Source of the DNA: Bacillota bacterium
Lineage (GTDB): Bacteria; Bacillota; Bacilli; Alicyclobacillales; SLC66
NCBI GenBank assembly: GCA_021820975.1
Contig: JAKADA010000011.1
Location: forward strand, 32,804 to 66,442
Reading direction: 5' to 3'
DNA: 33,639 nucleotides
The notes under the pieces: generated by a model
What the model was told of the DNA's origin: nothing
The model's database searches: none
What the model saw: only the letters and a program-made list of their open reading frames with translations
In this document: one piece after another, positions 16,220-25,440 of the stretch
How positions within the stretch are numbered: the stretch's first letter is position 1
Layout: each line of letters opens with the position of its first letter
Translations under genes and position numbers: made by a program

Positions 16220-18197
16220 TTTTTATAACCTGCCTTTTTGCTTTATCTTGACGCTTTTTTTCTGGCCATAAACTTACGAAAGTTCCAACGATGTACAAGT
16301 AGCCCCCCGCCCAAATAAAGCTGACTAGCGGATTTAGATGTACTTCAAAGAGCGCTTGACCGGTCTGATTATCCGTCCCATCTAAAACCACATAGAGATC
16401 CGTCCATGGCGTGCTATACAATGCCATATCAGAAGACGGCGATTGACCATTTTCATAAAACGTAACCGCTGGCTGCAAAACGCCTATCGAGTTACCCTGC
16501 GCTGTATAAACCACCAAATCGGCTGAAAGCACAACTTGTCCAGGTTTTTGGCTTGTTCGCAACCCATGATACAGAAGCACATAGTCACCGATTGAAACTG
16601 AAGCTCCTGGCTTTAAATTGATCGTCACTTGTTGACTATACCCACCTGTACTTGCAAATCCAATCACCATCACAATCACAGCCAAATGAACAATGTAACC
16701 ACCGTAGCGTCTACGATTTTTACCGATCATACGCACAAGTGAAATGACTGCCGCTTCACCAGTCATACGCATACGTGCGTTTACACCGCGCCAAAACTCC
16801 GACAGTATTGTCCAAACGACAAAGCTTGATGCAAAATATGAAGCTAATGATAATGGATTTCTATAGCCTAGAAAGAAAATAATCAACATAATGATCAAAG
16901 CCACAATAGCTGGAGCCAAGAGAAATTTGCCTAAATTTTCGAGACTTGATTTTCGCCAAGCCACCACAGGGCCTATGGCCATCAATAAAATAAGGGCAAC
17001 GCCAATGGGCAGAACCACAATATTGTAAAAAGGTGCACTCACCATCATTTGGGTGCCTGTCACAGCTTCCGTCACAAGAGGAAACACGGTACCCCAAAAC
17101 ACAGCAAAAAGTGCACCAATGAAGAGGACATTATTTAATAAAAATCCTGTTTCCTTAGATACGATCGCTTCAAATTTGGCGTCAGCTTTCAAGTAGGAAA
17201 AACGCCAAAAGATGATCGCTGCACTAAATACCAGCATGATGCCTACAAAAGACATGAATAATGTCCCCATTGGGCCATTCGCAAATGAATGGATAGACCA
17301 CAGCATGCCGCCTCGCGTTAAGGCTGTCCCAAAGAGCGTCAACAAGAAAGTCAACGAAATCAAAATGACATTCCACGCTTTAAGCATGCCTTTACGTTCT
17401 TGAATCATAGCCGAATGCAAAAAGGCAGTCGCAGCAAGCCATGGCATGAGTGCAGCATTTTCAATGGGATCCCATGACCAATATCCACCCCATCCCAGTT
17501 CTTCATAGGACCAATGCGCACCATAAATAATACCGCAGCTTAAAAATAACCATGATATTAATGTCCAACGTCGCGTGACACGAAGCCACGTAGCATCGGT
17601 GCGCTTAAGAATAAGGGCTGCCATCGCATAAGCAAACGGTATAAGAAATCCGATGTAACCTAAATATAAGTTAACAGGGTGCACCGTCATACCGGGATTT
17701 TGAAGTAATGCATTTAAGCCATTACCGTTTTGCGGCGTGTAAGGAAGCGTGTCAAATGGATTAGCAACCGTATTGATGACAATAGCAAAAAAGGTCATCA
17801 CAAAAGCCATAATCGCCGTAACAACGGGATGCATCTGTTCGCTACCTTCATGCGTAGTAAAACGCACAACCAACAGGTACACACTCATAATCAAAAGCCA
17901 AAATAGTAACGATCCAGCATCACCACCCCAAAATGCGGCGATCCGATACAGTACTTCTAAACCCCGACTTGTGTACTCTGCTACGTACGTATAACGGAAA
18001 TTCAGGGAAACCAACAGCTCAATAAGTGCGCCTGATGCTATGGCAACAAGTACAAATTGCAAAACGACTGCCATTTTAGCCGAGGCTTGCAAACGTTTAT
18101 TTTTCGTTACCACACCGAACGTAGAAGCTAGAAATACATAGGGCACGACAAACATAGAAAGAAATAGCGCAGCACGCCCTATATCTCCGACAAACAT
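16209..18197 (-). CDS. ccmF: Cytochrome c haem lyase subunit CcmF
   Basis: A 662-residue protein with about 15 membrane helices. The tryptophan-rich motif is 'GGYWSWDPIENAALMPWL' with flanking His in 'GAHWSYEELGWG' and 'HSAMIQE'; 'GMTVHPVNLYLGYIGF' precedes it. The C-terminal extracytoplasmic domain (~535-630) and last helix are present. CcmF transfers haem from CcmE to apocytochrome c. Length matches the family (~650). It starts 17 bases after the ccmE stop. Confidence 0.96.
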   Translation of the reverse strand: MFVGDIGRAALFLSMFVVPYVFLASTFGVVTKNKRLQASAKMAVVLQFVLVAIASGALIELLVSLNFRYTYVAEYTSRGLEVLYRIAAFWGGDAGSLLFWLLIMSVYLLVVRFTTHEGSEQMHPVVTAIMAFVMTFFAIVINTVANPFDTLPYTPQNGNGLNALLQNPGMTVHPVNLYLGYIGFLIPFAYAMAALILKRTDATWLRVTRRWTLISWLFLSCGIIYGAHWSYEELGWGGYWSWDPIENAALMPWLAATAFLHSAMIQERKGMLKAWNVILISLTFLLTLFGTALTRGGMLWSIHSFANGPMGTLFMSFVGIMLVFSAAIIFWRFSYLKADAKFEAIVSKETGFLLNNVLFIGALFAVFWGTVFPLVTEAVTGTQMMVSAPFYNIVVLPIGVALILLMAIGPVVAWRKSSLENLGKFLLAPAIVALIIMLIIFFLGYRNPLSLASYFASSFVVWTILSEFWRGVNARMRMTGEAAVISLVRMIGKNRRRYGGYIVHLAVIVMVIGFASTGGYSQQVTINLKPGASVSIGDYVLLYHGLRTSQKPGQVVLSADLVVYTAQGNSIGVLQPAVTFYENGQSPSSDMALYSTPWTDLYVVLDGTDNQTGQALFEVHLNPLVSFIWAGGYLYIVGTFVSLWPEKKRQDKAKRQVIKNAL

Positions 18198-18214
18198 AAA
18201 ATGAGTCTCCCTCC

Positions 18215-18625
18215 TTACGTATTGTTACTCGGAGCTTTAGCTTCGTACTTTGAGGGACACTTAATCTCAAGATTAGTCGCTGTAAGCGTTCCAGCATTCA
18301 TCGTCCCAGTGACAATGACAGGCCAGCCATTGGCAAAATCTTGCGGCCTTGCACCATGGTATTTGACGACAAGACGTTGCTGACCGGTTTTATCCGCGAT
18401 AGCAAATTGCAAAGCTTCTGTTGAAGAGTTCCAAGCGACACTGTTTGCTACGATATTGCCACTCACCGTAACTGTAGAAAAAGGAGATGGGTTACTTACC
18501 AGTGCCTGCGAAACGGTTAGATAATAACTCGTAGAACGTGCTACGCCAACGCCAATCAGCGAAGCAATCACGATAATCACGAATAAAAATGCCAACCACA
18601 ATCGTACTCTAAGTGATTTGGCCAC
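18215..18625 (-). CDS. ccmE: Haem chaperone CcmE, cysteine (CxxxY) variant
   Basis: A 136-residue protein with an N-terminal membrane anchor (residues ~9-28) and an OB-fold domain (TVTVSGNIV, 'LQFAIADKTGQQRLVVKYHG', 'VIVTGTM'). The C-terminal haem-attachment motif reads C123-P-S-K-Y127. In the usual CcmE haem binds a His in HxxxY; the Cys form CxxxY is known from archaea and a few bacteria with the variant 'System I*'. The GTG start is 6 bases after GGAGGG. It is the second gene of the operon, between the CcmH-like gene and ccmF. Confidence 0.92.
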   Translation of the reverse strand: MAKSLRVRLWLAFLFVIIVIASLIGVGVARSTSYYLTVSQALVSNPSPFSTVTVSGNIVANSVAWNSSTEALQFAIADKTGQQRLVVKYHGARPQDFANGWPVIVTGTMNAGTLTATNLEIKCPSKYEAKAPSNNT

Positions 18626-18640
18626 AACTATCCCTCCGCA

Positions 18641-19114
18641 TTATATATACTTGTCCAGATATCGATCTGACGCATCGACCTGCAACGTTCGCTCCGCATT
18701 TTGCTGTAACGAACGATTTACCCTAGCCCGTAAGGTCCATATGACAAACCCGACCAAAATGGCCAAAATGACGAAAGGAAATATCCACACGGTCGCACCA
18801 ATTCCTTGCCATGTGGGATCTGCCAACACGGATGGCCCATATTGTTCTTGCATATGTTTTATGATTTGCGCCTTTGTTGCCCCCTGCGCTAACATTCGAC
18901 TTATCTCATCGCGAATCACCCACGCGCTTGGTACCGTCGAGCTAGCTACGGTTTGTGTAGTTGTATCTCCCGGTGCGTGTAATTCAGATGCGATCGACCA
19001 TAACGCGCTCTGTCCATTAGGACTTGACGAAGTGTGGTGCATCAAGATCACAAACAGGGAAATAAGAAGCACTAGGCAAAGTGATATAAGTGTCATTGAG
19101 CGTTTTGTAATCAC
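18641..19114 (-). CDS. CcmH-like protein lacking the CxxC motif
   Basis: A 157-residue protein, first gene of the ccm operon. It has an N-terminal helix (~8-25), an extracytoplasmic helical domain, and a second helix (~108-128). 'IRDEISRMLAQGATKAQIIKHMQEQYGPSVLADP' followed by 'TVWIFPF' aligns well with CcmH ('MRxxVxxMLxxGxSxxEIxxxxxxRYGxxVLxxP'). Where CcmH has LRCPxCQ, this protein has LHAPGDT (residues 45-51): both cysteines are replaced, by Ala47 and Asp50. It therefore cannot do thiol reduction of apocytochrome. The GTG start lies 9 bases after GGAGG. The assignment to CcmH is by the helical pattern and operon position. Confidence 0.72.
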   Translation of the reverse strand: MITKRSMTLISLCLVLLISLFVILMHHTSSSPNGQSALWSIASELHAPGDTTTQTVASSTVPSAWVIRDEISRMLAQGATKAQIIKHMQEQYGPSVLADPTWQGIGATVWIFPFVILAILVGFVIWTLRARVNRSLQQNAERTLQVDASDRYLDKYI

Positions 19115-19165
19115 TTAGCAGGTCCTCCGTATTTAAAAGTCAAGTCTCCATTCAATTCTTGTATC

Positions 19166-19171
19166 ATTATA
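19166..19171 (-). promoter_or_regulatory. Probable -10 of the ccm operon
   Basis: The minus strand reads TATAAT, 52 bases upstream of the GTG start. No good -35 lies at 17 bases; TTGCCC lies at 20. Confidence is moderate on the -10 alone. Confidence 0.4.
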
Positions 19172-19298
19172 CGGGATCCTTGTGCTTTGCAGGGCAATGC
19201 CATAAAAAATCCTAGTTCCTGTCACCAATCTGTTACTTGTATGTACTTTGCATACACCACAACAACTTTGTAAACGCTACGTCAAGGAGGTGCTTGCC

Positions 19299-19469
19299 AT
19301 GCCATCAGCCGTAAAATGCGAAGTTGAAGAATGTGTGTATAATGACAAGTTGCATTGCAGTGCAGAAGCCATTTTGGTACAGACCAACGGCAATGCTATC
19401 GTAGGTACAGAGCGGGGAACTTTATGTGCCACCTTCTCCTATCAGGACCTTGAAAGTAAGAGCAACTGA
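19299..19469 (+). CDS. DUF1540 small cysteine-rich protein
   Basis: A 56-residue protein with the DUF1540 cysteine pattern: VKCEVEECVYNDKLHCSAEAILV followed by 'GTLCATF'. The four cysteines likely bind a metal. Many Firmicutes carry such proteins, often in spore-formers; the function is unknown. The start ATG is 8 bases after AAGGAGG. It is divergent from the ccm operon. Terminates at a hairpin 17 bases after the stop. Confidence 0.88.
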   Translation: MPSAVKCEVEECVYNDKLHCSAEAILVQTNGNAIVGTERGTLCATFSYQDLESKSN

Positions 19470-19486
19470 GTTTAAGTTAAGTGACG

Positions 19487-19510
19487 AGGCCACCGCAAGG
19501 TGGCTTTTTG
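19487..19510 (+). terminator. Terminator of the DUF1540 gene
   Basis: GCCACC (19489-19494), loop GCAA, GGTGGC (19499-19504) and five T. Confidence 0.85.
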
Positions 19511-19553
19511 TATGTTATTTTAGGAGTATCCATCATATTGCGGGGTGTAAATT

Positions 19554-20297
19554 GTGGAATATCGTAATAAAATCGTCCTAGTTACGGGTGGTGCTCACGG
19601 CATCGGGAAGACCATCACAGAACATTTCGCAAATGCGGGTGCGTTTGTTGTCTGCCTAGACGTAAATCAGGCTTTTGGTACGGCGTGGCAAGATAGTTTC
19701 ACACGCCATGGATTACAAGGTGTCTTTCTGCTTGCTGATGTTGCCAAAGAAGAAGATGTCAAACATGCTATCGACTATGTACTAGGCCATTATCACCACA
19801 TTGATATCCTCATTAACAATGCAGGTATATTTCACCAGGCATCCTTGTTTGATCGGACGATGGAAGAATTCGATCGCGTTTTAGCCGTTAACCTGCGAGG
19901 TCCCTATATGATGGCTAAATACGCAGGGCAAGCCCTAAGGGAAGCAAAGCAAGGTGTAATTATCAACATTGCATCGTCAAGAGCACTGATGTCAGAAGCC
20001 AACACGGAACCTTACTCCGCATCCAAAGGTGCAATAGTGGCATTGACACATGCACTAGCCGTAAGTCTTGGGCCCGAAGTTCGCGTTAATGCCATTAGCC
20101 CAGGATGGATCGATGTACGAGAAACACCCAATCATAGCGATCGCGATCGACTTCAGCATCCTGTGGGACGAGTAGGACAGCCTGACGATATCGCCGCAGC
20201 TTGTCTTTATCTAGCTTCACCAAAAGCTAGCTTTATTACAGGGATAAACCTTGTCATCGACGGTGGTATGACGATTAAAATGATCTATGAAGAGTAA
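19554..20297 (+). CDS. Short-chain dehydrogenase/reductase (SDR)
   Basis: A 247-residue classical SDR. The nucleotide motif is TGGAHGIGK (residues ~11-19), then Asp35-region 'VVCLDVN' suggesting NAD preference, NNAGIF, the catalytic Ser in 'IINIASSRAL', and YSASK (Tyr and Lys of the active site). 'PGWIDV' and 'INLVIDGGMT' close the fold. The substrate is unknown, likely a sugar or secondary alcohol. GTG at 19554 with GGGGTG upstream is the start. Confidence 0.9.
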   Translation: MEYRNKIVLVTGGAHGIGKTITEHFANAGAFVVCLDVNQAFGTAWQDSFTRHGLQGVFLLADVAKEEDVKHAIDYVLGHYHHIDILINNAGIFHQASLFDRTMEEFDRVLAVNLRGPYMMAKYAGQALREAKQGVIINIASSRALMSEANTEPYSASKGAIVALTHALAVSLGPEVRVNAISPGWIDVRETPNHSDRDRLQHPVGRVGQPDDIAAACLYLASPKASFITGINLVIDGGMTIKMIYEE

Positions 20298-20302
20298 GTT
20301 AA

Positions 20303-20330
20303 AGCGCCCGAAGAAAAATCTTCGAGCGCT
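20303..20330. terminator. Hairpin between convergent SDR and isomerase genes
   Basis: Arms AGCGCCCGAAGA (20303-20314) and TCTTCGAGCGCT (20319-20330) pair with one mismatch; T-tracts on both sides are weak. Confidence 0.55.
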
Positions 20331-20344
20331 CGTGACTTAAAGGT

Positions 20345-21313
20345 TTAGGCCCACCATATTTCCGTATTTTTTTCTTTGATCAATAATTTCTGTAAGAAAG
20401 TAACAGCTTTTTGAAAACCTTCCGCGACGGACATCAAACTATCTTCATGTTCTATACTAACAGCACCGTCGTAACCAACGAGTTGCAACGCACTTAGGAT
20501 ATCGCACCATACTTGTTCTCCATGGCCATAACCCACCGTTCGGAAAATCCAAGAACGATTGCTTTCATCACGATAGCTCTTGGTATCCAGTACGCCGTTT
20601 ACTTTGATATTGGCTTCGTCAAGGCCCGTGTCTTTGGCGTGAAAATGGAAAAGCGCACCCGCTTTCGCCAAAACCTTAATTGCAGCAACCGGGTCGATGC
20701 CTTGCCAGAACAAATGACTAGGATCGAAATTAATCCCAATCTGTTCCCCTGCCTGCTCACGCAAACGAAGCATACTTTCCGTATTATAGACGACAAAACC
20801 AGGATGCGCCTCAAGACCAACTTGAACATGATGTGCTTTTACATAAGCATTTTGTTCACGCCAGTAAGGGATCACTTTGCTATTCCATTGCCAATCAAGC
20901 ACCCTCGTGTAGTCATCTGGCCAAGCGCATGTGACCCAAACAGGGTTTTGCGATGATTCGGATTCACCTGGACAACCGGAAAAAGTAACCACCGTTTTTA
21001 CACCTAAGCGTTCAGCAAGCAACACAGTATCTTCAAAAACTTTATGATCTCTACGAGCAACCTCTTTGTTCGGATGCAACGGGTTGCCATGGCAACTTAA
21101 CGCGCTAATTTCAAGACCACGGTCGCGAATAGCACGCTCAAAAGCTTCTAATTTAGCTTTGTCAGCAAGCAATTCAGCAGGTTTACAATGAGCGTCATTC
21201 GTGTATCCACCCGTCCCAATCTCGACGGTCTGCAGACCACTTTGTACCACATAATCTAAGGCATCTTCAAAAGGCATCTTTGCAAACAACACCATAAGTA
21301 CGCCGAGTTTCAT
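20345..21313 (-). CDS. Sugar phosphate isomerase/epimerase (xylose-isomerase-like TIM barrel)
   Basis: A 322-residue AP-endonuclease-2-type TIM barrel. Metal-binding residues appear in 'LEAHPGF', 'NFDPSHLFW', 'FHFHAKDT' and 'VSIEHED'. It has 'YVVQSGLQTVEIGTGGY' near the start and 'ISALSCHGNPLHPN'. Relatives act in inositol or rare-sugar catabolism (IolE/YcjR type); the actual substrate cannot be read. ATG 21313 is 8 bases after GAGGAG; an in-frame TTG at 21322 is less likely. Confidence 0.85.
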   Translation of the reverse strand: MKLGVLMVLFAKMPFEDALDYVVQSGLQTVEIGTGGYTNDAHCKPAELLADKAKLEAFERAIRDRGLEISALSCHGNPLHPNKEVARRDHKVFEDTVLLAERLGVKTVVTFSGCPGESESSQNPVWVTCAWPDDYTRVLDWQWNSKVIPYWREQNAYVKAHHVQVGLEAHPGFVVYNTESMLRLREQAGEQIGINFDPSHLFWQGIDPVAAIKVLAKAGALFHFHAKDTGLDEANIKVNGVLDTKSYRDESNRSWIFRTVGYGHGEQVWCDILSALQLVGYDGAVSIEHEDSLMSVAEGFQKAVTFLQKLLIKEKNTEIWWA

Positions 21314-21372
21314 AGGCAACACTCCTCAAAGTCTTTAAATCTACTATACGCTTAAAGAAAGCGTATTCGCAA

Positions 21373-22851
21373 TTATTTTAGACCCTCCAGATGATGTGGT
21401 AACCAAAATACGACGATCGTTCCAGCAATAGCAAGAACAGTAAGCGATAAATAAACACCATGGAGTCCATAGGCTAACCCTTTCTGCATAGAATACAAAA
21501 TATCATGGGGTAGCAATCTCGCCGTCTGCGGCGTAAGGATACGATTAATCCCTGTTCCCAGTAAGCCTTTTGCTGAGGGATGCAAGGTGGCATAGGATAA
21601 CAGAGATTGATTAAACCACGTACCAAAAGCGGCAACACCGATAGTCTGCCCAAGTGTACGCATAAATTGATTCGATGCCGTAGCCGCTCCGCGAAGATTC
21701 CATTCTACGCCAGATTGCACCAAAATAGTGAACGCAGTCATGGTAAATCCAAAACCAAAGCCAACGATCAACATCACAACAACCAACTGCCATTGTGCAG
21801 AACCGATAGTAACAAGTGAGAGCCAGACGGTACCGATAAGCAGCGCAAGCATACCAAATAATGTGGTTCTCTTTGCTCCTAGCTTCAGCATAATCCTGCC
21901 CCCGATAGTTGCACCAATTGGCCAGCCAATTGACATAGGAGCTAGGGTCAAACCTGAACTTGTGGCACTATGCATCAATATTCCCTGAATCCAAAGCGGT
22001 AAGTAGGCATTCAAACCGATTAAAATCCCGCTTACAAGAAAACTCGCAAGATTAGAAACGGAAATAATCCTTAATCGAAATAGAGATAAAGGCAGCATGG
22101 GTTCCTTGGCACGAGTTTCTACAAGAAAAAAGAGTGCGATAAAAAGAATGGCAATAGAAAATAAACCCCATAGCGTAGGTGAAGACCATGCATATGTACT
22201 TCCTGCGCTTAACAAACCATACAAAAGCGAAGTAATTCCGATCGAAAATGTGATAGCACCAAGATAATCAATGTGTTTTTCCTTTTTCTCAAAATGCTCA
22301 AATAAAAATATCCAGATCATTACAATTGATGCAAGTCCAATCGGGATATTGATATAAAAGATCCACCGCCATGTTAGATTATCGACAAAAAAGCCCCCAA
22401 CAAGCGGCCCCAAGATACCTGAAATACCCCAAATAGCACTAAAGAGTCCCTGAATTCGTGCACGCTGTTGCAACTCATACAAGTCTCCAATAATCGTTAA
22501 TGTAATGGGGAAAACAGCACCAGCTCCGATCCCTTGAAAGGCGCGAAACCAAATTAATTGATCCATCGTTTGTGACATACCAGAAAACATGGAGCCAAGT
22601 AAAAACAAAATTGTACCAATAACAAATATGCGTTTTCTGCCAAATAGATCAGATAATTTGCCCCAGATAGGCGTTGTGACGGCCGTCGTTAAAAGATATA
22701 CCGCAAAAACCCAACTAAAAATCTTCAAGCCACCCAAGTCACTAACGATCGTCGGCATGGCAGTACTGACGACGGTACTATCCATAGCTGTTAAAAACGT
22801 AGCCACCATAACTGCGATGGTGACATTTCTTCGATTTGTAATATGATGCAT
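21373..22851 (-). CDS. MFS multidrug exporter, 14-helix EmrB/QacA type
   Basis: A 492-residue transporter with about 14 membrane helices. The DHA2 signatures are 'TFLTAMDSTVVSTAMPTI' in helix 1, 'WGKLSDLFGRKR' in the loop 2-3 motif A, 'RAFQGIGAGAVFP' and 'GPLVGGFFVDNLTWRWIFYINIPIG' in motif C. It likely expels lipophilic compounds with proton import. The start ATG has GGGGGATGAG upstream. It is 91 bases downstream of the secreted-protein gene but separated by that gene's terminator. Confidence 0.92.
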   Translation of the reverse strand: MHHITNRRNVTIAVMVATFLTAMDSTVVSTAMPTIVSDLGGLKIFSWVFAVYLLTTAVTTPIWGKLSDLFGRKRIFVIGTILFLLGSMFSGMSQTMDQLIWFRAFQGIGAGAVFPITLTIIGDLYELQQRARIQGLFSAIWGISGILGPLVGGFFVDNLTWRWIFYINIPIGLASIVMIWIFLFEHFEKKEKHIDYLGAITFSIGITSLLYGLLSAGSTYAWSSPTLWGLFSIAILFIALFFLVETRAKEPMLPLSLFRLRIISVSNLASFLVSGILIGLNAYLPLWIQGILMHSATSSGLTLAPMSIGWPIGATIGGRIMLKLGAKRTTLFGMLALLIGTVWLSLVTIGSAQWQLVVVMLIVGFGFGFTMTAFTILVQSGVEWNLRGAATASNQFMRTLGQTIGVAAFGTWFNQSLLSYATLHPSAKGLLGTGINRILTPQTARLLPHDILYSMQKGLAYGLHGVYLSLTVLAIAGTIVVFWLPHHLEGLK

Positions 22852-22871
22852 AACTCATCCCCCAATGATAC

Positions 22872-22914
22872 AAAAAACCGGGTCCCATGAGATATGATCC
22901 ATGGGATAACCCGG
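22872..22914 (-). terminator. Terminator of the secreted-protein gene
   Basis: Arms CCGGGTCCCATG (22878-22889) and CATGGGATAACCCGG (22900-22914), the pairing interrupted by a TAT bulge; on the minus strand six T follow. Confidence 0.85.
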
Positions 22915-22942
22915 CATCATGTTCTGTCATAAAAAAATTCGA

Positions 22943-23431
22943 TCACCCGTTTAGTGGCACAGAAACTGTTCCCGAATACAGGCCAAGTGCACTTCCAATC
23001 ATTTCCCAATCAGAATGATCATGAATCGCATGCCGAAAACTAAAGAGGTTTAAAAAGATTTTTCGATTGATCGCATAAGCGACAGGTTTGCCAAGACCAT
23101 TTTTAATCACTGCAAAATAAAACTTTTGATGAGGTGATTTAGGATTTATAAATTGCCCCAATTCACAAGGCCCTACAGCATGAAGTAAGGTATCCATTTT
23201 ATGATGGATAAAATACGACTCTTGCACAACACCCCATTTTGCACCAAGTACGTGCAAATTCTCATACAATGTCAGCGGCGAGGCATTAAGCAATTGCACA
23301 TCTTTTGGCCAAGGCATAGTCTGTACTAGTGCCGAATCACCTTTCGCGAAGGCAGGCAACGGTGACAAAGTAAGCCCAACAAGCAAAAGGCTTCCTAAGA
23401 CCTTGATCGATCTACGAAAAATCGCGAACAT
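22943..23431 (-). CDS. Secreted protein of unknown function
   Basis: A 162-residue protein with a clear signal peptide: basic FRRSIK, hydrophobic LGSLLLVGLTL, then PAFAKG as a cleavage region. The mature part (~135 residues) contains 'LGAKWGVVQESYFIHHK' and 'KFYFAVIKNGLGKPVAYAIN' and only one cysteine. No family recognised. ATG 23431 has AGGTG at good distance; GTG 23440 is an alternative. It has its own terminator. Confidence 0.65.
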   Translation of the reverse strand: MFAIFRRSIKVLGSLLLVGLTLSPLPAFAKGDSALVQTMPWPKDVQLLNASPLTLYENLHVLGAKWGVVQESYFIHHKMDTLLHAVGPCELGQFINPKSPHQKFYFAVIKNGLGKPVAYAINRKIFLNLFSFRHAIHDHSDWEMIGSALGLYSGTVSVPLNG

Positions 23432-23528
23432 AACTACCACCTCACTACGGCCAACCTGCTATTGTAGCCTTATTATCGCCTCAATAACAGATCGTGACAA
23501 GAGACATCATCAATTTGTAACCAAGAAT

Positions 23529-24518
23529 TTATCGATTCACGGAATTCATCGCTGCGTCAGGGTAGCGATTGCCTTTGGCAACACCAACAGGTGCCACTTC
23601 AGCAAGGAAAATCAAATCCGCGGACGATAAAGATAACGAAACTGCACCGACGTTTTCTTCTAGATAGTTGCGACGTTTAGTACCTGGAATCGGTACGATG
23701 TTTTCCCCTTGCGCGAGTAACCACGCTAGCGCAAGTTGCGAAGGAGTACATCCTTTGGCTTGTGCAAGCGATTCGATGCGAGTTACAAGTTCTAGATTTT
23801 TCTCGAAATTCTCACCTTGAAAGCGAGGCGAGTTCCTTCGGTAATCGTCAGGGGCTAGATCTTCAAAACGTTTAATTTGCCCGGTCAAGAACCCACGTCC
23901 TAAAGGACTATACGGAACAAAGCCGATACCCAATTCCTTACACACAGGTAAAATTTCATCTTCCACATCGCGACTCCACAGAGAGTACTCAGTCTGCAAT
24001 GCACTAATCGGATGTACCGTATGTGCCTTTTTCAAGGTCGTTGCTGATGCTTCAGAGAGTCCCAGGAATCGCACTTTACCCTCTTCAACCAAACGGGACA
24101 TAGCTCCAACTGTCTCTTCAATCGGGGTACTCGGATCTACACGATGTTGATAATATAAGTCGATGTGATCGACTCCTAGACGCAAAAGACTGGCATCACA
24201 TGCAGAACGAACATAATCAGGATGACCATTTATGCCCAAAAACTCACCATTAGGCCCACGTACATTGCCGAATTTCGTCGCAATAACAACCTGGTCACGT
24301 TTACCTTGGATCGCTTTGCCTACTAATTTTTCATTTTTTCCCACACCATACATATCCGCCGTATCAAGAAACGTTATACCAAGTTCTACTGCTCGGTGAA
24401 TCGTCCGAATCGATTCCTCATCGTCACGGTGGCTATAAAAATCAGACATTCCCATACAACCCAGGCCGATTTGTGATACAGTCAAACCGCGTGTACCTAA
24501 TTTTCGCATCTTCAACAA
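23529..24518 (-). CDS. Aldo/keto reductase
   Basis: A 329-residue NADPH-dependent reductase of the YqkF/IolS-like AKR group. The opening '[21 protein letters not shown]' is the family hallmark. Catalytic Asp and Tyr are in 'FLDTADMYG', Lys in 'VIATKFG', His in 'DLYYQHRVD'. The cofactor end is '[14 protein letters not shown]'. The substrate is unknown. No ATG is well placed; TTG at 24518 lies 6 bases after GGAGG, and ATG 24512 lies 12 bases after it. Confidence 0.92.
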   Translation of the reverse strand: MLKMRKLGTRGLTVSQIGLGCMGMSDFYSHRDDEESIRTIHRAVELGITFLDTADMYGVGKNEKLVGKAIQGKRDQVVIATKFGNVRGPNGEFLGINGHPDYVRSACDASLLRLGVDHIDLYYQHRVDPSTPIEETVGAMSRLVEEGKVRFLGLSEASATTLKKAHTVHPISALQTEYSLWSRDVEDEILPVCKELGIGFVPYSPLGRGFLTGQIKRFEDLAPDDYRRNSPRFQGENFEKNLELVTRIESLAQAKGCTPSQLALAWLLAQGENIVPIPGTKRRNYLEENVGAVSLSLSSADLIFLAEVAPVGVAKGNRYPDAAMNSVNR

Positions 24519-24738
24519 ACTACACCTCCATAGCTTTTAACTTTACATACAAAACGTCAAGATAGCTTGTGTACCCACACATTATTTTATTATATCACTA
24601 ATTTTTGTATAGTACTGAAAAGGAAATATTTGATACTCCCGCGTTTTTTATATTGTTAAAGAAAATAACGAACCACTATTTCTATGCCTCCTGCAAAATC
24701 CTATACTTATAGTTATGCTATAGATCGGAGGAAAACCC

Positions 24739-25368
24739 ATGCAAATTACAAAAAACGTGTACCTTTTAGAAAAGATGAAAGGTAGCTATGTCTACTTGCT
24801 AACGGGCCAAGAACCTGTATTGATCGATACTGGTATGAAGGGAAAAAGTCATCTCCTGATGCAGGCTCTTGACGAACTCGGTATGATCCCAAAAGATATT
24901 GCACATATCTTATTAACACATCAAGATGTTGATCACATTGGCAATGCCAAAGCTATCAAAGAAGCATCAAATGCAACTTTGTGGTCCTCAGTAGAAGATT
25001 TGCCTTATATTCATGGGCAGAAAAAAGGAACGGGAGTACGCAAAGTCATTCAAACTCTCATGAAAGTCGATCACCCACATGTCGATCAGACCTACCAAAT
25101 TGGGCAAAAAATCGGCGGTATCGAAATTGTTCCCGCCCCTGGTCACACTCCGGGTCATGTTTGCCTTCTCTATGGCGATGTGCTTTTTGCAGGTGACCTC
25201 ATTATGACCAAATCGGGTAAGTTATCACCTTCACCATCTTTTCTCGCGTGGAACAAATCAATCCTACAACGCTCCATTCGAGAAGTTGGGAAATTACGCT
25301 TTGATTATATCTGCCCTGCGCACGGTGATCCAGTGCGAGGCCACAGTCTTTGGGATGCGCTTATGTAA
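24739..25368 (+). CDS. MBL-fold metallo-hydrolase
   Basis: A 209-residue metallo-beta-lactamase-fold enzyme. The metal motif is THQDVDHIG (a variant of HxHxDH, with Asp in place of the second His), then 'PAPGHTPGHV', 'LFAGDLIM' and 'ICPAHGDPV'. It matches glyoxalase-II-like hydrolases by motif order, but the true substrate is unknown. The start has GGAGG 7 bases upstream. The 220-base gap before it (24519-24738) is AT-rich with possible -10 sequences (TATAGT, TATGCT at 24708-24721) and nothing else recognised. Confidence 0.88.
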   Translation: MQITKNVYLLEKMKGSYVYLLTGQEPVLIDTGMKGKSHLLMQALDELGMIPKDIAHILLTHQDVDHIGNAKAIKEASNATLWSSVEDLPYIHGQKKGTGVRKVIQTLMKVDHPHVDQTYQIGQKIGGIEIVPAPGHTPGHVCLLYGDVLFAGDLIMTKSGKLSPSPSFLAWNKSILQRSIREVGKLRFDYICPAHGDPVRGHSLWDALM

Positions 25369-25401
25369 CCATCCGTAACAAACATGATATAGGCGCACAT
25401 A

Positions 25402-25436
25402 AAAAACCACTCGCCGCGATTACGCGAGTGGTTTTT
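25402..25436. terminator. Bidirectional terminator between MBL gene and spoVR
   Basis: CCACTCGC (25407-25414) pairs with GCGAGTGG (25424-25431); the stem is flanked by a run of A on the left and T on the right, so it can work in both directions. Confidence 0.85.
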
Positions 25437-25440
25437 ACCC

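Noticed and set aside
20303..20330. A strong intrinsic terminator between SDR and isomerase genes.
   Set aside because: The stem is good but no real T-run follows on either strand, so it is listed only with moderate confidence.
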